DNA of 64,000 nucleotides from Methylibium rhizosphaerae (GTDB lineage Bacteria > Pseudomonadota > Gammaproteobacteria > Burkholderiales > Burkholderiaceae_C). A model generated the notes under the pieces. It saw only the letters and a list, made by a program, of their open reading frames with translations. It was not told the DNA's origin and searched no databases. Positions 48,626-57,044 of the stretch are shown in pieces (position 1 is the stretch's first letter; every line of letters begins with the position of its first letter). The stretch is taken from positions 26,322-90,321 of the forward strand of contig NZ_SWAR01000024.1 of assembly GCF_006386545.1 (NCBI RefSeq), in the 5' to 3' direction. The position numbers and the translations under genes were made by a program.

Positions 48626-49520
48626 GCGCATCCGATCGCCTTCCCTGCACGAACTCCACGCCTTTGCCGCTACCGCCCGGCTGGGCGGCTTTTCGCGGGC
48701 GGCCGACGAGCTGTGCGTGACGCAGGGGGCGGTGAGCCGGGCAGTGGCGCGTCTGGAGGAACACCTGGGCCTCGCGCTGCTGGTGCGCCGCGGGCGCTAC
48801 AGCGAACTCACTGAAGCGGGGCGCGAATACCTCGAGTCGGTGGAGCCGGCGCTGGCCACGCTGGAGTCGGCCTCCGGCGCGCTGATGAGCCGCGCCGGCG
48901 GCGGCAAGCGCGGCCATGCGCTGCGCCTGTCGGTGCCGCCCACGCTGTTCAGTCACTGGCTCATCCCGCGCCTGCCGGACTTCCAGGCGCGGCATCCTGA
49001 AGTCACGCTGTCGTTCGCACCCTACCGGCGCGACGACCCGCTCGATGCGCCGGACGTGGACGCCTGGGTGCGCATCGGCGACGGCTCGCACTGGCCGCGC
49101 GGCATCGAGGGCGAATACATCGTCGGCCGCGAGATCGTGCCGATCTGCCGGCCGCAGGATCTGCCGCAGATCCAGGCCCCGGCCGACCTGCTGCAGCGGC
49201 CGCTGCTGTTCCATACCCACTACCCCGGCAACTGGCAGCGCTGGTTCGAAGGCGTGGGCTGCCCCACCGGCGAGCTCGAGGCCGCGGCCGACTTCGAGCT
49301 GGTGGGCCTGCTGGTGCAGGCGGTGGCGGCCGGGCTCGGGGTGGCGGTGGTGCAGCGCTGCCTGATCGAAGCCGACCTGGCCGGCGGCCGGGTGGCCATT
49401 GCGGTGCCGCAGTCGGTGGAGATCGAGCGGGGCTATCACCTGTGCTGGCCGGGTGCGCGGCCGGCCGGCCGGGCCTTGGAGGCCTTCAGGCGCTGGCTGG
49501 GCGGGCAGGGGGCGGCCTGA
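48615..49520 (+). CDS. LysR-family transcriptional regulator
   Basis: 301 residues if TTG 48615 is used (AGGAG 9 nt upstream) or 298 from ATG 48624 (18 nt from the same AGGAG). The helix-turn-helix (ATARLGGFSRAADELCVTQ, VSRAVARLEEHLG) is followed by a GcvA/AmpR-like effector domain (WVRIGDG, YHLCWPG). Divergent from the Bug receptor/deacylase operon, which it probably controls. Its start lies within the palindrome. Confidence 0.9.
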   Translation: MPPMRIRSPSLHELHAFAATARLGGFSRAADELCVTQGAVSRAVARLEEHLGLALLVRRGRYSELTEAGREYLESVEPALATLESASGALMSRAGGGKRGHALRLSVPPTLFSHWLIPRLPDFQARHPEVTLSFAPYRRDDPLDAPDVDAWVRIGDGSHWPRGIEGEYIVGREIVPICRPQDLPQIQAPADLLQRPLLFHTHYPGNWQRWFEGVGCPTGELEAAADFELVGLLVQAVAAGLGVAVVQRCLIEADLAGGRVAIAVPQSVEIERGYHLCWPGARPAGRALEAFRRWLGGQGAA

Positions 49521-49529
49521 GCCCTTCAG

Positions 49530-50528
49530 TCAGGCAAAGGCCTTTGCCACCAGCTCGTACGACCGCAGCCGCGCCGCGTGGCTGTGCATGTTGGTGACGA
49601 TCATCACCTCGTCGGCGCTGCATTCCTGCGCCTTCGCCTCGATCTGCTCGCGCACCTGGGCCGGCGTGCCGACGATCACCAGCCGGCGGAACTGCCGGAT
49701 CAGCGCCTGCTCGGCCGGGCTGTATTCGCGGCCGCGCGCTTCCTCGGGGCTGGGCAGCGGCTCGAACACGCCGCTGCGGATGCGCACCCAGGCCAGGTCC
49801 ATCGCGCTGGCCAGGTGTTCGGCCTCCTCGGCCGTGGGCGCGCAGCACACCGACACGCCCAGGATGGCGTGCGGCTTGGCGAACCGGGCCGACGGCACGA
49901 AGGCTTCGCGGTAGGCGTCGAAGGCCGGCGCGGCCGGCGTGGGGCTGAAATGGCTGGCGAACGAATAGCCGAAACCGGCCTGGCCGGCCATGCGGGCGCT
50001 GGCGCCGCTGGAGCCGAGGATCCACACCGGCGGCAGCGCGGCATCGGCCGGCATCGCGATGAGTTCGGGCGCGGACGAAGGCGCTTCATGCGGCCCCGAC
50101 CAGCCGAGCAGCTCCGACAGCAGCTGCGGAAAGTATTCGCCGTTGGCGGCGCGCAAGGCGCGGGTGGCATGCACGTCTGAGCCGGGTGCGCGGCCCAGGC
50201 CCAGGTCGATGCGGCCGGGGTGCAGGGCTTCGAGGGTGCGGAAGGCTTCGGCCACCCGCAGCGGCGGGTGGTTGGGCAGCATCACGCCGCCGGAGCCGAC
50301 ATTCAGCCGCCGGGTGTGGGCCGCTACGTGCGCGATCAGCACCTCGGGAGCGGCGCTGGCCACCGCCGGCATGCTGTGGTGCTCGGCGAACCACAGCCGC
50401 ACGAAGCCCAGGCGTTCGGCCAGCTGCGCCAGCTCCACCGAGCGGCGCACCGCGGCGGCCGCGCTGGTGCCCGAGCCCACCGGCACGAGGTCGAGGACGG
50501 AAAGCGGGAGTTTCGAAGGGGTCGTCAT
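49530..50528 (-). CDS. LLM-class flavin-dependent oxidoreductase
   Basis: 332 residues. Luciferase-like TIM barrel: VLDLVPVGSG at the N-terminus, LWFAEHHSMPAVASAAPEVL near 46-65, VGSGGVMLPNHPPLRVAE and GLGRAPGSD. This is the YhbW/luciferase-like subgroup of FMN-dependent monooxygenases. Substrate unknown. Ends 9 bp from the LysR stop, tail-to-tail. Confidence 0.92.
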   Translation of the reverse strand: MTTPSKLPLSVLDLVPVGSGTSAAAAVRRSVELAQLAERLGFVRLWFAEHHSMPAVASAAPEVLIAHVAAHTRRLNVGSGGVMLPNHPPLRVAEAFRTLEALHPGRIDLGLGRAPGSDVHATRALRAANGEYFPQLLSELLGWSGPHEAPSSAPELIAMPADAALPPVWILGSSGASARMAGQAGFGYSFASHFSPTPAAPAFDAYREAFVPSARFAKPHAILGVSVCCAPTAEEAEHLASAMDLAWVRIRSGVFEPLPSPEEARGREYSPAEQALIRQFRRLVIVGTPAQVREQIEAKAQECSADEVMIVTNMHSHAARLRSYELVAKAFA

Positions 50529-50607
50529 GGCGGGCCATCGTAGTGACGGGGCCCGTGGCCGTGTGCGGCAGGGGTAAGCGCCGCCGTGCTAGGCGGCTGC
50601 GTTCGCT

Positions 50608-50742
50608 TCAGTGCAGCCGGGTGCGGCGCTGCGACCAGCGCGCCCGGCTCAGCGCCCACCACTCGACCATGCCCCACAACACGGTGCTTCCCAGCGCGAG
50701 TGCGGGGTGGGTGATGAAGCGGCGGATCGGCTGGGTGTTCAT
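50608..50742 (-). CDS. Small one-helix membrane protein (44 residues)
   Basis: ATG 50742 to TGA 50608. MNTQPIRRFITHP is followed by one hydrophobic helix (ALALGSTVLWGMVEWWALS) and a basic tail SRARWSQRRTRLH, which fits an N-in/C-in or tail-anchored small protein. The composition is protein-like, but the ribosome site is weak. It lies in the gap between the LLM gene and the M14 gene. Confidence 0.45.
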   Translation of the reverse strand: MNTQPIRRFITHPALALGSTVLWGMVEWWALSRARWSQRRTRLH

Positions 50743-50766
50743 GGCCGGCCACCGTAAGGCGCTTGT

Positions 50767-51837
50767 GTGACGCTTCTGTGTCACGAAGCCGGGTTACCCT
50801 GCCGGCCCGTGACGATTCCCCCCGTTGTGCTGCCCGAGCTGGCCGAGCTGCAACGCCTCATCCATGAAGGCGGCAGCGCGCTCGACGCGCGTGTCGTGTG
50901 CGAGGTCGCGGTAGGCGGTCACCGCTTCCCGGTGCATGCCATCGCGCTGGGCAACCCGTCGCCCGACGTGCCGGCCGCCGGCTTCTTCGGCGGCGTGCAT
51001 GGGCTCGAACGCATCGGCGCCGAAGTGGTGATCGCCTACCTGCGCAGCCTGGTGAAGCGCCTGCAATGGGACAGCCTGCTGCATCGCCAGCTCGAAGGCA
51101 TGCGGCTGGTGTTCATGCCGCTGGTCAACCCGGGCGGACTGTGGCGCGGCACCCGTGCCAATCCGCAGGGGGTGGACCTGATGCGCAATGCGCCGGTGAG
51201 TTCGGCCGAACGGGTGCCGTTTCTCATCGGCGGCCAGCGGCTGTCGGCCGGGCTGCCGTGGTACCGGGGCGCACAGGACGCGCCGATGGAAGCCGAAAGC
51301 GCCGCGCTGTGCCGGGTGGTCGAGGACGAGCTGCTGGCGCGGCCGTTTTCAGTGGCGCTCGACTGCCACTCGGGCTTCGGCGTGCACGACCGCATCTGGT
51401 TTCCCTATGCGCACACCGCCCGGCCGATCGCCCACCTGGCCGAGATGTTCGCGCTCAACGAGATCCTCGATGCGACCCACACCCACCACCGCTATGTGTT
51501 CGAGCCGCAGAGCCGCCAGTACCTGGCGCATGGCGACCTGTGGGACTACCTGTACCTGCGGGCGGTGGCGCAGCCCGGCCGGGTGTTCCTGCCGCTCACG
51601 CTGGAGATGGGATCGTGGCTGTGGGTGAAGAAGAACCCGCGGCAGCTGTTCTCGCGCCACGGCATCTTCAACCCGCTGATCGAGCACCGGCAGCAGCGGG
51701 TGCTGCGCCGGCACGTGGGCATGCTGGACTTCCTGTCGCGTGCCGCCGCGAGCCATGAACGCTGGCTGCCGCGCGAGGCGGCGCGGCAGCAGCTGGAGCA
51801 GCAGGCGCGGGTGCGCTGGTACGCCCGGCGTGTCTAG
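50767..51837 (+). CDS. M14-family zinc carboxypeptidase/deacylase
   Basis: 356 residues from GTG 50767, or 342 from GTG 50809; neither has a strong ribosome site. Zinc ligands appear in GGVHGLERIG (H-x-x-E) and LDCHSGFG (His), with FMPLVNPGGLWRGTRANPQGVDLMRN typical of M14 (trimmed: NPGGLWRGTRAN). A catalytic Glu is plausible in LTLEMGSW. No signal peptide, so it is cytoplasmic. The substrate may be a small peptide or N-acyl amino acid. Overlaps the esterase gene tail-to-tail by 4 bp. Confidence 0.85.
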   Translation: MTLLCHEAGLPCRPVTIPPVVLPELAELQRLIHEGGSALDARVVCEVAVGGHRFPVHAIALGNPSPDVPAAGFFGGVHGLERIGAEVVIAYLRSLVKRLQWDSLLHRQLEGMRLVFMPLVNPGGLWRGTRANPQGVDLMRNAPVSSAERVPFLIGGQRLSAGLPWYRGAQDAPMEAESAALCRVVEDELLARPFSVALDCHSGFGVHDRIWFPYAHTARPIAHLAEMFALNEILDATHTHHRYVFEPQSRQYLAHGDLWDYLYLRAVAQPGRVFLPLTLEMGSWLWVKKNPRQLFSRHGIFNPLIEHRQQRVLRRHVGMLDFLSRAAASHERWLPREAARQQLEQQARVRWYARRV

Positions 51838-52493
51838 GCGAGAGCCTTCAGCAGCCAGCGGTTGAGGTCGGCGATCTCGGGCGCGCAGACCGAATGCGGC
51901 ATGTCGTACTCATGCCATTCGACGCTGTAGCCGAGCTCGCGAAGCGCATCGCGCGAGGTGAGCGCCCGCTGGAAGTGCACCACCGGGTCGGCCCGGCCAT
52001 GGGCCAGGAAGATGGGCGTGGACAGGTTGGCCTGGCTGCGCTCGGCCGCGGTGCTGGCCGCCAGCGGCAGGTAGCCCGACAGGCCCACCAGCCCGGCCAG
52101 CCGTTCGGGGTAGCGCAGGCCGGTGAGCAAGGTCATCGCGCAACCCTGCGAGAACCCGGCCAGCACGATGCGTTCGGGCGCGACACCGCGCTCGCGTTCA
52201 CGGTCGATGAACTGCTGCACCAGCGGGATCGAAGCGCGCAGCCCGGCTTCGTCTTCGCGTCGCACGAGGTCGTCGTTCAGGATGTCGTACCAGGCGCGCA
52301 TCTTGTAGCCGCCGTTGAGGGTGATCGGCCGCACCGGCGCATGCGGGAAGACATAGCGCACCGGGCCCGCGGCCGTGAGGTCGAGCTCGTCGGCAATCGG
52401 CAGGAAGTCGCTGCCATCGGCGCCCAGGCCGTGCAGCACGATGACGCTGGCAGTGGGGTGGGCAGCGGTTTCGCGTTCGATGGCGTCGAGCAT
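51834..52493 (-). CDS. Alpha/beta-hydrolase, phospholipase/carboxylesterase type
   Basis: 219 residues. VIVLHGLGADGSDFLP oxyanion region, nucleophile elbow GFSQGCAM, Asp in HGRADPVV and His in MPHSV complete the triad. It belongs to the bacterial carboxylesterase II / acyl-protein thioesterase group (EstB-like). AAGGAAG lies upstream of ATG 52493. Divergent from the winged-helix/nucleotidyltransferase operon. Confidence 0.92.
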   Translation of the reverse strand: MLDAIERETAAHPTASVIVLHGLGADGSDFLPIADELDLTAAGPVRYVFPHAPVRPITLNGGYKMRAWYDILNDDLVRREDEAGLRASIPLVQQFIDRERERGVAPERIVLAGFSQGCAMTLLTGLRYPERLAGLVGLSGYLPLAASTAAERSQANLSTPIFLAHGRADPVVHFQRALTSRDALRELGYSVEWHEYDMPHSVCAPEIADLNRWLLKALA

Positions 52494-52625
52494 GGCGGCT
52501 TCCTTCGCGGCAGGAGGGTCGGACGGTGGATTCCACCACGTTGTGGTTTGCCCTGTTGGAACAAGGCTGGCTCAGCGATGCGACCTCGCATCGCGTTGCT
52601 CGCGGATGCTTCATTCGCCATTCGT

Positions 52626-52679
52626 GAAATGAGAATGGCCGCGCGTCAGCTAGGCATAATGGGGCTCCATTCTCATTTC
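52626..52679. promoter_or_regulatory. 13-bp inverted-repeat operator upstream of winged-helix/nucleotidyltransferase genes
   Basis: GAAATGAGAATGG (52626-52638) and CCATTCTCATTTC (52667-52679) are perfect inverted arms with 28 bp between them. A -10-like CATAAT sits between the arms at 52655-52660. The right arm ends 12 bp before the ATG. This spacing fits repression by the product of the first gene. Confidence 0.75.
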
Positions 52680-52691
52680 TGGAAAAGAGAA

Positions 52692-53228
52692 ATGCCCGCT
52701 CTGAGCAACCGACAGTCGGCTTTGAAACCGCAGGACCTGTACGTCTTGCTTGCATTGCTGAGCAGGGGCAGCGGCTCTCACAACTACCAAGGCCTGGCCG
52801 ATCAAACCGGCATGGCGGTATCCGCCGTACATGCCTCACTCAAGCGGGCGGTTGCTGCTCGCCTGGTGTCGCTGCAGGAGCGCCGGCCCGTGGTTCTGAA
52901 GGCGCCTCTGCGGGAATTCCTGATTCATGGCGCCAAGTACGCTTTTGCCCCGGTGTGGGGGCCGTTGGCGCGAGGCGTGCCCACCGGCTACGCGGCCGCG
53001 CCGCTGAACACCCGGATCGCGCCTTCCGGCGATCCGCCGCCCGTATGGCCCTATGCCAAGGGCACAGTGCGGGGCCTGAGCCTCGCGCCGTTGTATCCGG
53101 CGGTGCCAGGAGCGGCGCTCAGAGACGAGAAGCTTCATGCCCTGTTGTCGTTGTTCGATGCCGTTCGTGCGGGGCAGGCAAGGGAGCGCGAGGCGGCCTT
53201 GCAACTCATCGAGCCCTATTTCGAATGA
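52692..53228 (+). CDS. Winged-helix (MarR-like) protein, candidate antitoxin/repressor
   Basis: 178 residues from ATG 52692 (AAGAGA upstream). The N-terminal helix-turn-helix (LYVLLALLSRG, YQGLADQTGMAVSAVHASLKRA) resembles MarR-type winged helices. The C-terminal part has a conserved-looking ARGVPTGYAAAPL segment and an acidic helical end. Stop overlaps the nucleotidyltransferase ATG (ATGA), so the two are translationally coupled. An inverted repeat covers the promoter. By analogy with AbiEi-AbiEii pairs, it is probably the antitoxin and autorepressor; this is inference. Confidence 0.75.
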   Translation: MPALSNRQSALKPQDLYVLLALLSRGSGSHNYQGLADQTGMAVSAVHASLKRAVAARLVSLQERRPVVLKAPLREFLIHGAKYAFAPVWGPLARGVPTGYAAAPLNTRIAPSGDPPPVWPYAKGTVRGLSLAPLYPAVPGAALRDEKLHALLSLFDAVRAGQAREREAALQLIEPYFE

Positions 53229-53953
53229 ACTGGACGCACGACCCCAATCTCGCGAAGGTGCAGCTGGTGGCCCGTGCCCTCGGGCCACTGTGCGAGCGGC
53301 TGGTGTTTGTCGGTGGATGTGCCGCTGGTCTGCTGCTCACGGACGCCGCCGCGGCGCCGGCCCGTGTGACCTACGACGTGGATCTCCTGGCCGAGGTGGT
53401 GGCGCTCGCCGGCTACCACCGGCTGGAGGCGGAGTTCTCCGAGCTCGGATTCAAGCGGGACATGGCGCGCGACGCGCCGATCTGTCGTTGGCTCTACGGT
53501 GAGCTGGAGGTTGACCTCATGCCCACCGACGCCCGGGTGCTCGGTTTTGCCAACCGGTGGTATCCGCTGGTGGTCCAGACCGCACAGCCGTACCAGCTTC
53601 CCGGAGGTGCAGTCATTCGACTTATCGCGGCGCCGGCTTTCGTGGCAACAAAGTTCGAGGCTTTTCTGGATCGTGGCCGCGGCGACTTTCTCGGCAGCCA
53701 CGATCTGGAGGACATCATCAATGTGCTCGACGGCCGGCCCGAGCTGGCTGGCGAGATTGCGCAGGCGCCGCAAGAGATGCGTGCCTACCTGACGCAGCAG
53801 TGCGGCGCGCTGCTCGATTCGGGCGCCTTCCGGGATGCGCTGCCCGGCCTGGTGATGCCGGATGAATCGCAGGGCGAGCGCATCGAGATCCTCCTGTGGC
53901 GCCTCGGGCAGATTGCAGCCAGCCCCCTCACCCCCGCATCGGCACCGTCTTGA
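53225..53953 (+). CDS. Nucleotidyltransferase-fold protein, candidate toxin
   Basis: 242 residues. The Pol-beta-type nucleotidyltransferase core is visible: FVGGCAAGLLL (GG motif) near residue 27, TYDVDLLAEV (D-x-D) near 49, and a third acidic position in GELEVDLMP near 96. The rest is helical. Proteins annotated AbiEii/AbiGii-like or minimal nucleotidyltransferases share this layout and act on tRNA or NTPs as toxins. Coupled by ATGA to the winged-helix gene. Its last 26 bp overlap the VOC gene on the other strand. Confidence 0.75.
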   Translation: MNWTHDPNLAKVQLVARALGPLCERLVFVGGCAAGLLLTDAAAAPARVTYDVDLLAEVVALAGYHRLEAEFSELGFKRDMARDAPICRWLYGELEVDLMPTDARVLGFANRWYPLVVQTAQPYQLPGGAVIRLIAAPAFVATKFEAFLDRGRGDFLGSHDLEDIINVLDGRPELAGEIAQAPQEMRAYLTQQCGALLDSGAFRDALPGLVMPDESQGERIEILLWRLGQIAASPLTPASAPS

Positions 53954-54698
53954 TCACCGCCACCGCCGCGCCCAGCGGGTCGGCAAGGATGGCGAAGCGG
54001 CCGATGTCCGGGATGTCGGTGGGCGGCACCAGCACCGCCTGGGCGCCGAGCTTCTTCGCCTGGGCGGCGGTGGCGTCGCAGTCGGCCACGCTCACATAGG
54101 GCAGCCACATCGGCGGTGCGCTGGGCTGGGCCGAGGTGCACAGGCCGCCGCGCGACTGGCCATCGGCGGTCTTGAGGACGTAATACGGGCCCTGCTCGCC
54201 CATGTCCATGGTTTCGTGCAGGTAGCCGAACACCTTCTCGTAGAACGCCAGCGCGGTCCGGGTGTCGGGGGTCCACAGCTCGTTCCAGCACCACTCGCCG
54301 TCGGGCACCTGCTGCACGTCGGCGCGGTCGCCCTCGTTGCTCTTCCACAGGGAGATCGGCGCGCCGGTCGGGTCCACGATGGCGGCGCCGCGCCCCACTG
54401 GCGGGTAGTCAGTGGGGGCCTGCTGCGACTTCGCGCCGGCACGCAGTGCGGCGGCGTGGCTCGCGTCCACGTCGGCCACGCTCACGTACGAAACCCAGCG
54501 GCTCTTTTCGCCGGGCTCGGCGGTGACGAAGCCGCCGATGCCGTTGTTGGCGCTCGAATGGATCATGTGATACGTCTGGCCGCCCATCGGCATGGCCTCG
54601 GCATGCCAGTCGAACAGCGGCTCGTAGAACGCGCGCGCGCGGGCGATGTCGTTCGAGGTGTGCTCGAACCAGATGAACTTGCCGGGCAGATGGCTCAT
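53928..54698 (-). CDS. Two-domain VOC-family protein
   Basis: 256 residues from ATG 54698. Two VOC modules in tandem: FIWFEHTSNDIARARAFYEP with GAAIVDPTGAPISLWK, then WCWNELWTPDTRTALAFYEK with FAILADPLGAAVAVIK. This is the CFP30B/27-kDa antigen-like layout. The metal-ligand Glu/His positions are partly replaced, so it may bind without catalysis. Function unknown. Confidence 0.88.
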   Translation of the reverse strand: MSHLPGKFIWFEHTSNDIARARAFYEPLFDWHAEAMPMGGQTYHMIHSSANNGIGGFVTAEPGEKSRWVSYVSVADVDASHAAALRAGAKSQQAPTDYPPVGRGAAIVDPTGAPISLWKSNEGDRADVQQVPDGEWCWNELWTPDTRTALAFYEKVFGYLHETMDMGEQGPYYVLKTADGQSRGGLCTSAQPSAPPMWLPYVSVADCDATAAQAKKLGAQAVLVPPTDIPDIGRFAILADPLGAAVAVIKTVPMRG

Positions 54699-54825
54699 GA
54701 CGGTGTCCTTCCTCGTTGCAATCGATGGATGGGTGGGCAGCGCCGGCGGTCGCGCGGCGCGTGACTTCAACATAGCGACACGGTGCCGCCGTGGCAATGA
54801 GATTCGCGAGGGAGTTGCGGGCGTC

Positions 54826-55845
54826 TCAGGCGACCGTGCGGATGACCGAGATGTGCTCGGTGCCGCTCTCGGGCAGCCACACCTCGCCGGGCCGGCCGAG
54901 GATCTGCCGTACGTTGGCCGCCTCGCGCGGGAAGACGAAGCTGTCGAAGCGGCCGCTCTCGGGGTGGAAGCGCAGCACCGCGTTGCCGCCGAAGTCGCTC
55001 AGCCACACCATGTCGCGCTCGTCCACGTAGACGGCATAGGTGCGCGGGCGCCGCCCCGGCAGGCGCCAGGTGCGCCAGCTTTGCGCCGGCGTGGCGGCCG
55101 CGGGGTCGTGCACCGACACGTTGCCGCTGTTCCATTCGCTCACCCAGATGCGGCCGCGGCTGTCGCTCCACACCCGGCGGGCGCCCTGGCTGCGGGTGGG
55201 CGGCTCGACGATGGCCGACTCGCCGCTGGCGCGGTCGATGCGCGCGATGAACGAGCCGGCCAGCGAGCACCACCAGACGTCGCCCGCGGGCGTTGTGCAG
55301 ATGCCGTAGGGCCCGCGGCCGCGCGGCGCGTCCTGCACCGTCACCTCGCCCGTGCGGGCCGCGACCTTGCCGATCACGCCGCTCTGGCCGGTGAACCACA
55401 AGTTGCCGTCGCCGTCGAAGGCGCAGGTGTTGAGGTTGGCGTAAGGGCTGCCGTCGGGCAGCGGATACAGCCGCAGTTCGCGCTGCGGCCAGCTCACCCG
55501 CACGATCGCGTTCTGGCCGCTGTCGGTGATCCAGGCCGCCTTGTCGGGGCCCTGGATCACGCCATGCGGTGACGACCGCGACCCCAGTGTCAGCAGCTCG
55601 GAGCGGCCGGTGGCCGGGTCGAACCAGCCGAGCTGGCCGCTGCGCTGCGCGGTGAACCACACGCCGCCGTCGGGCGCCGGCGCCACGTCGTGGATGCCGG
55701 TGGGGCGGGGCGTGTTGAGCGGCCAGGACTGCAGGCGGGCTGCCGGCGCTGCCGGCGCCTGTGCCCCGGCCGGGCGCGGCAGCGGCCACAGCGCCAGGCC
55801 GCCCAGGCCCGCGAGGGTGAAGCGGCGTGAGACGGTGTCGGTCAT
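54826..55845 (-). CDS. Virginiamycin B lyase-like beta-propeller, Tat-exported
   Basis: 339 residues. The N-terminus SRRFTLAGLGGLALWPL is a twin-arginine signal. The mature protein repeats the Vgb/NHL blade motif (GGVWFTAQRSGQLGWFDPATG, trimmed: WFTAQRSGQLGWFDP; GNLWFTGQSGVIGKV; GRIWVSEWNSGNVSV). Vgb itself is a cytoplasmic antibiotic lyase; exported relatives are of unknown function. Strong AGGAGG before ATG 55845. Confidence 0.85.
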   Translation of the reverse strand: MTDTVSRRFTLAGLGGLALWPLPRPAGAQAPAAPAARLQSWPLNTPRPTGIHDVAPAPDGGVWFTAQRSGQLGWFDPATGRSELLTLGSRSSPHGVIQGPDKAAWITDSGQNAIVRVSWPQRELRLYPLPDGSPYANLNTCAFDGDGNLWFTGQSGVIGKVAARTGEVTVQDAPRGRGPYGICTTPAGDVWWCSLAGSFIARIDRASGESAIVEPPTRSQGARRVWSDSRGRIWVSEWNSGNVSVHDPAAATPAQSWRTWRLPGRRPRTYAVYVDERDMVWLSDFGGNAVLRFHPESGRFDSFVFPREAANVRQILGRPGEVWLPESGTEHISVIRTVA

Positions 55846-55870
55846 GGGGCCCTCCTGTTCTGGTGCGAGC

Positions 55871-56956
55871 CTAGGCCGACTCGGCCGGTGATGGCGCCGC
55901 CGCGGTCTTGTCGCCGGTGCCTTCGCCCTCGGTGCGCACCCGCGGCAGGGCCTGCGGGTGTTCGCGGGCGATGAACTCGATCAGCTTCTCGCGCAGCAGG
56001 CACCGCAGGTCCCAGGCGTCGCCCGACGACCGGGCGCTCACCAACACCCGCAGCTGCATCGCCCGTTCGGTGGTTTCCACCACCTGCACCGAGCAGGCGC
56101 GGCCGTCCCACTGCGGCGCCGCCTCGCACAGCCGCTGCGCTTCGGCACGCAGCGGCTCCACCGGCAGCGTGTAGTCGACCCACAGCATCACCGTGCCCAG
56201 CAGCTCGGCGCTGGTGCGCGTCCAGTTCTCGAACGGGTTCTCGATGAACCACTGCAGCGGCACGATCAGGCGGCGCTGGTCCCACAGTCGCATCACCACG
56301 TAGCTGCCGGTGATCTCCTCGACCCGGCCCCATTCGCCCTTGACGATGAGCACATCGTCGATGCGCAAGGGTTGCGACAGGGCGATCTGCAGGCCCGCGA
56401 TCAGGTTGCTGAAGACCGACTTGGCCGCAATGCCGGCCACCAGCCCGGCCACGCCGGCCGATGCCAGCAGGCTGGCGCCCAGCTGCCGGGCGCCCGGGAA
56501 GGTCATGAGCATGAAGGCGAGCCCCGCCACCAGCAGCGCCCCGCTGACGATGCGCGAGATCACCCGCGTCTGTGTGTGGATGCGGCGGGCCTGCAGGTTG
56601 TCGGCCACGTCGGCCGGATGCAGCTCGATGATGCCGGCCGCCACGCCGCGCACCGCGCCGATGGCCAGCCATGCCAGCGCTGCGATCAGCAGCAGCCCGT
56701 TCACATGCCGCACGCTGGCCATGCCGCGCAGGTCGTCAGGCGCGCCCTGCCACACCGCCTGCAATGCCAGCAGGGGCAGCACCAGCTGCATCGGCCGCTC
56801 GCAGTGGCGGACCACCTGGGTGAACAGGGTGGAGAAGCGCACCACGCGGTACAGCACCGCGCGGCCGATGCGGTGCACCACGAGCGCGGCCACCACGCCG
56901 ATCAGCGCGGCAATCACGGGGTTGAGCCAGGGCGACAGCGTGACAGTCCAGTCCAT
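55871..56956 (-). CDS. MscS-family mechanosensitive channel
   Basis: 361 residues from ATG 56956. Four to five membrane helices, with the pore-lining TM3 region GASLLASAGVAGLVAGIAAKSVFSNLIAG (trimmed: AGLVAGIAAKSVFSNL) near 180-200, then the MscS beta domain (DDVLIVKGEWGRVEEITGSYVVMRL, trimmed: GEWGRVEEITGSYV; IVPLQWFIENPFENW). It probably releases solutes on osmotic downshock or modulates membrane tension. An acidic Ala-rich tail ends the protein. Confidence 0.9.
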   Translation of the reverse strand: MDWTVTLSPWLNPVIAALIGVVAALVVHRIGRAVLYRVVRFSTLFTQVVRHCERPMQLVLPLLALQAVWQGAPDDLRGMASVRHVNGLLLIAALAWLAIGAVRGVAAGIIELHPADVADNLQARRIHTQTRVISRIVSGALLVAGLAFMLMTFPGARQLGASLLASAGVAGLVAGIAAKSVFSNLIAGLQIALSQPLRIDDVLIVKGEWGRVEEITGSYVVMRLWDQRRLIVPLQWFIENPFENWTRTSAELLGTVMLWVDYTLPVEPLRAEAQRLCEAAPQWDGRACSVQVVETTERAMQLRVLVSARSSGDAWDLRCLLREKLIEFIAREHPQALPRVRTEGEGTGDKTAAAPSPAESA

Positions 56957-57044
56957 GGAGGGCGTGCGGGCAAGAACCGCTCCTGCCCGCGGGCGCGGCG
57001 TTTGCCGCAGCGGCAGCAAGCCCCCCGACCCCAAGGAGACCGCC

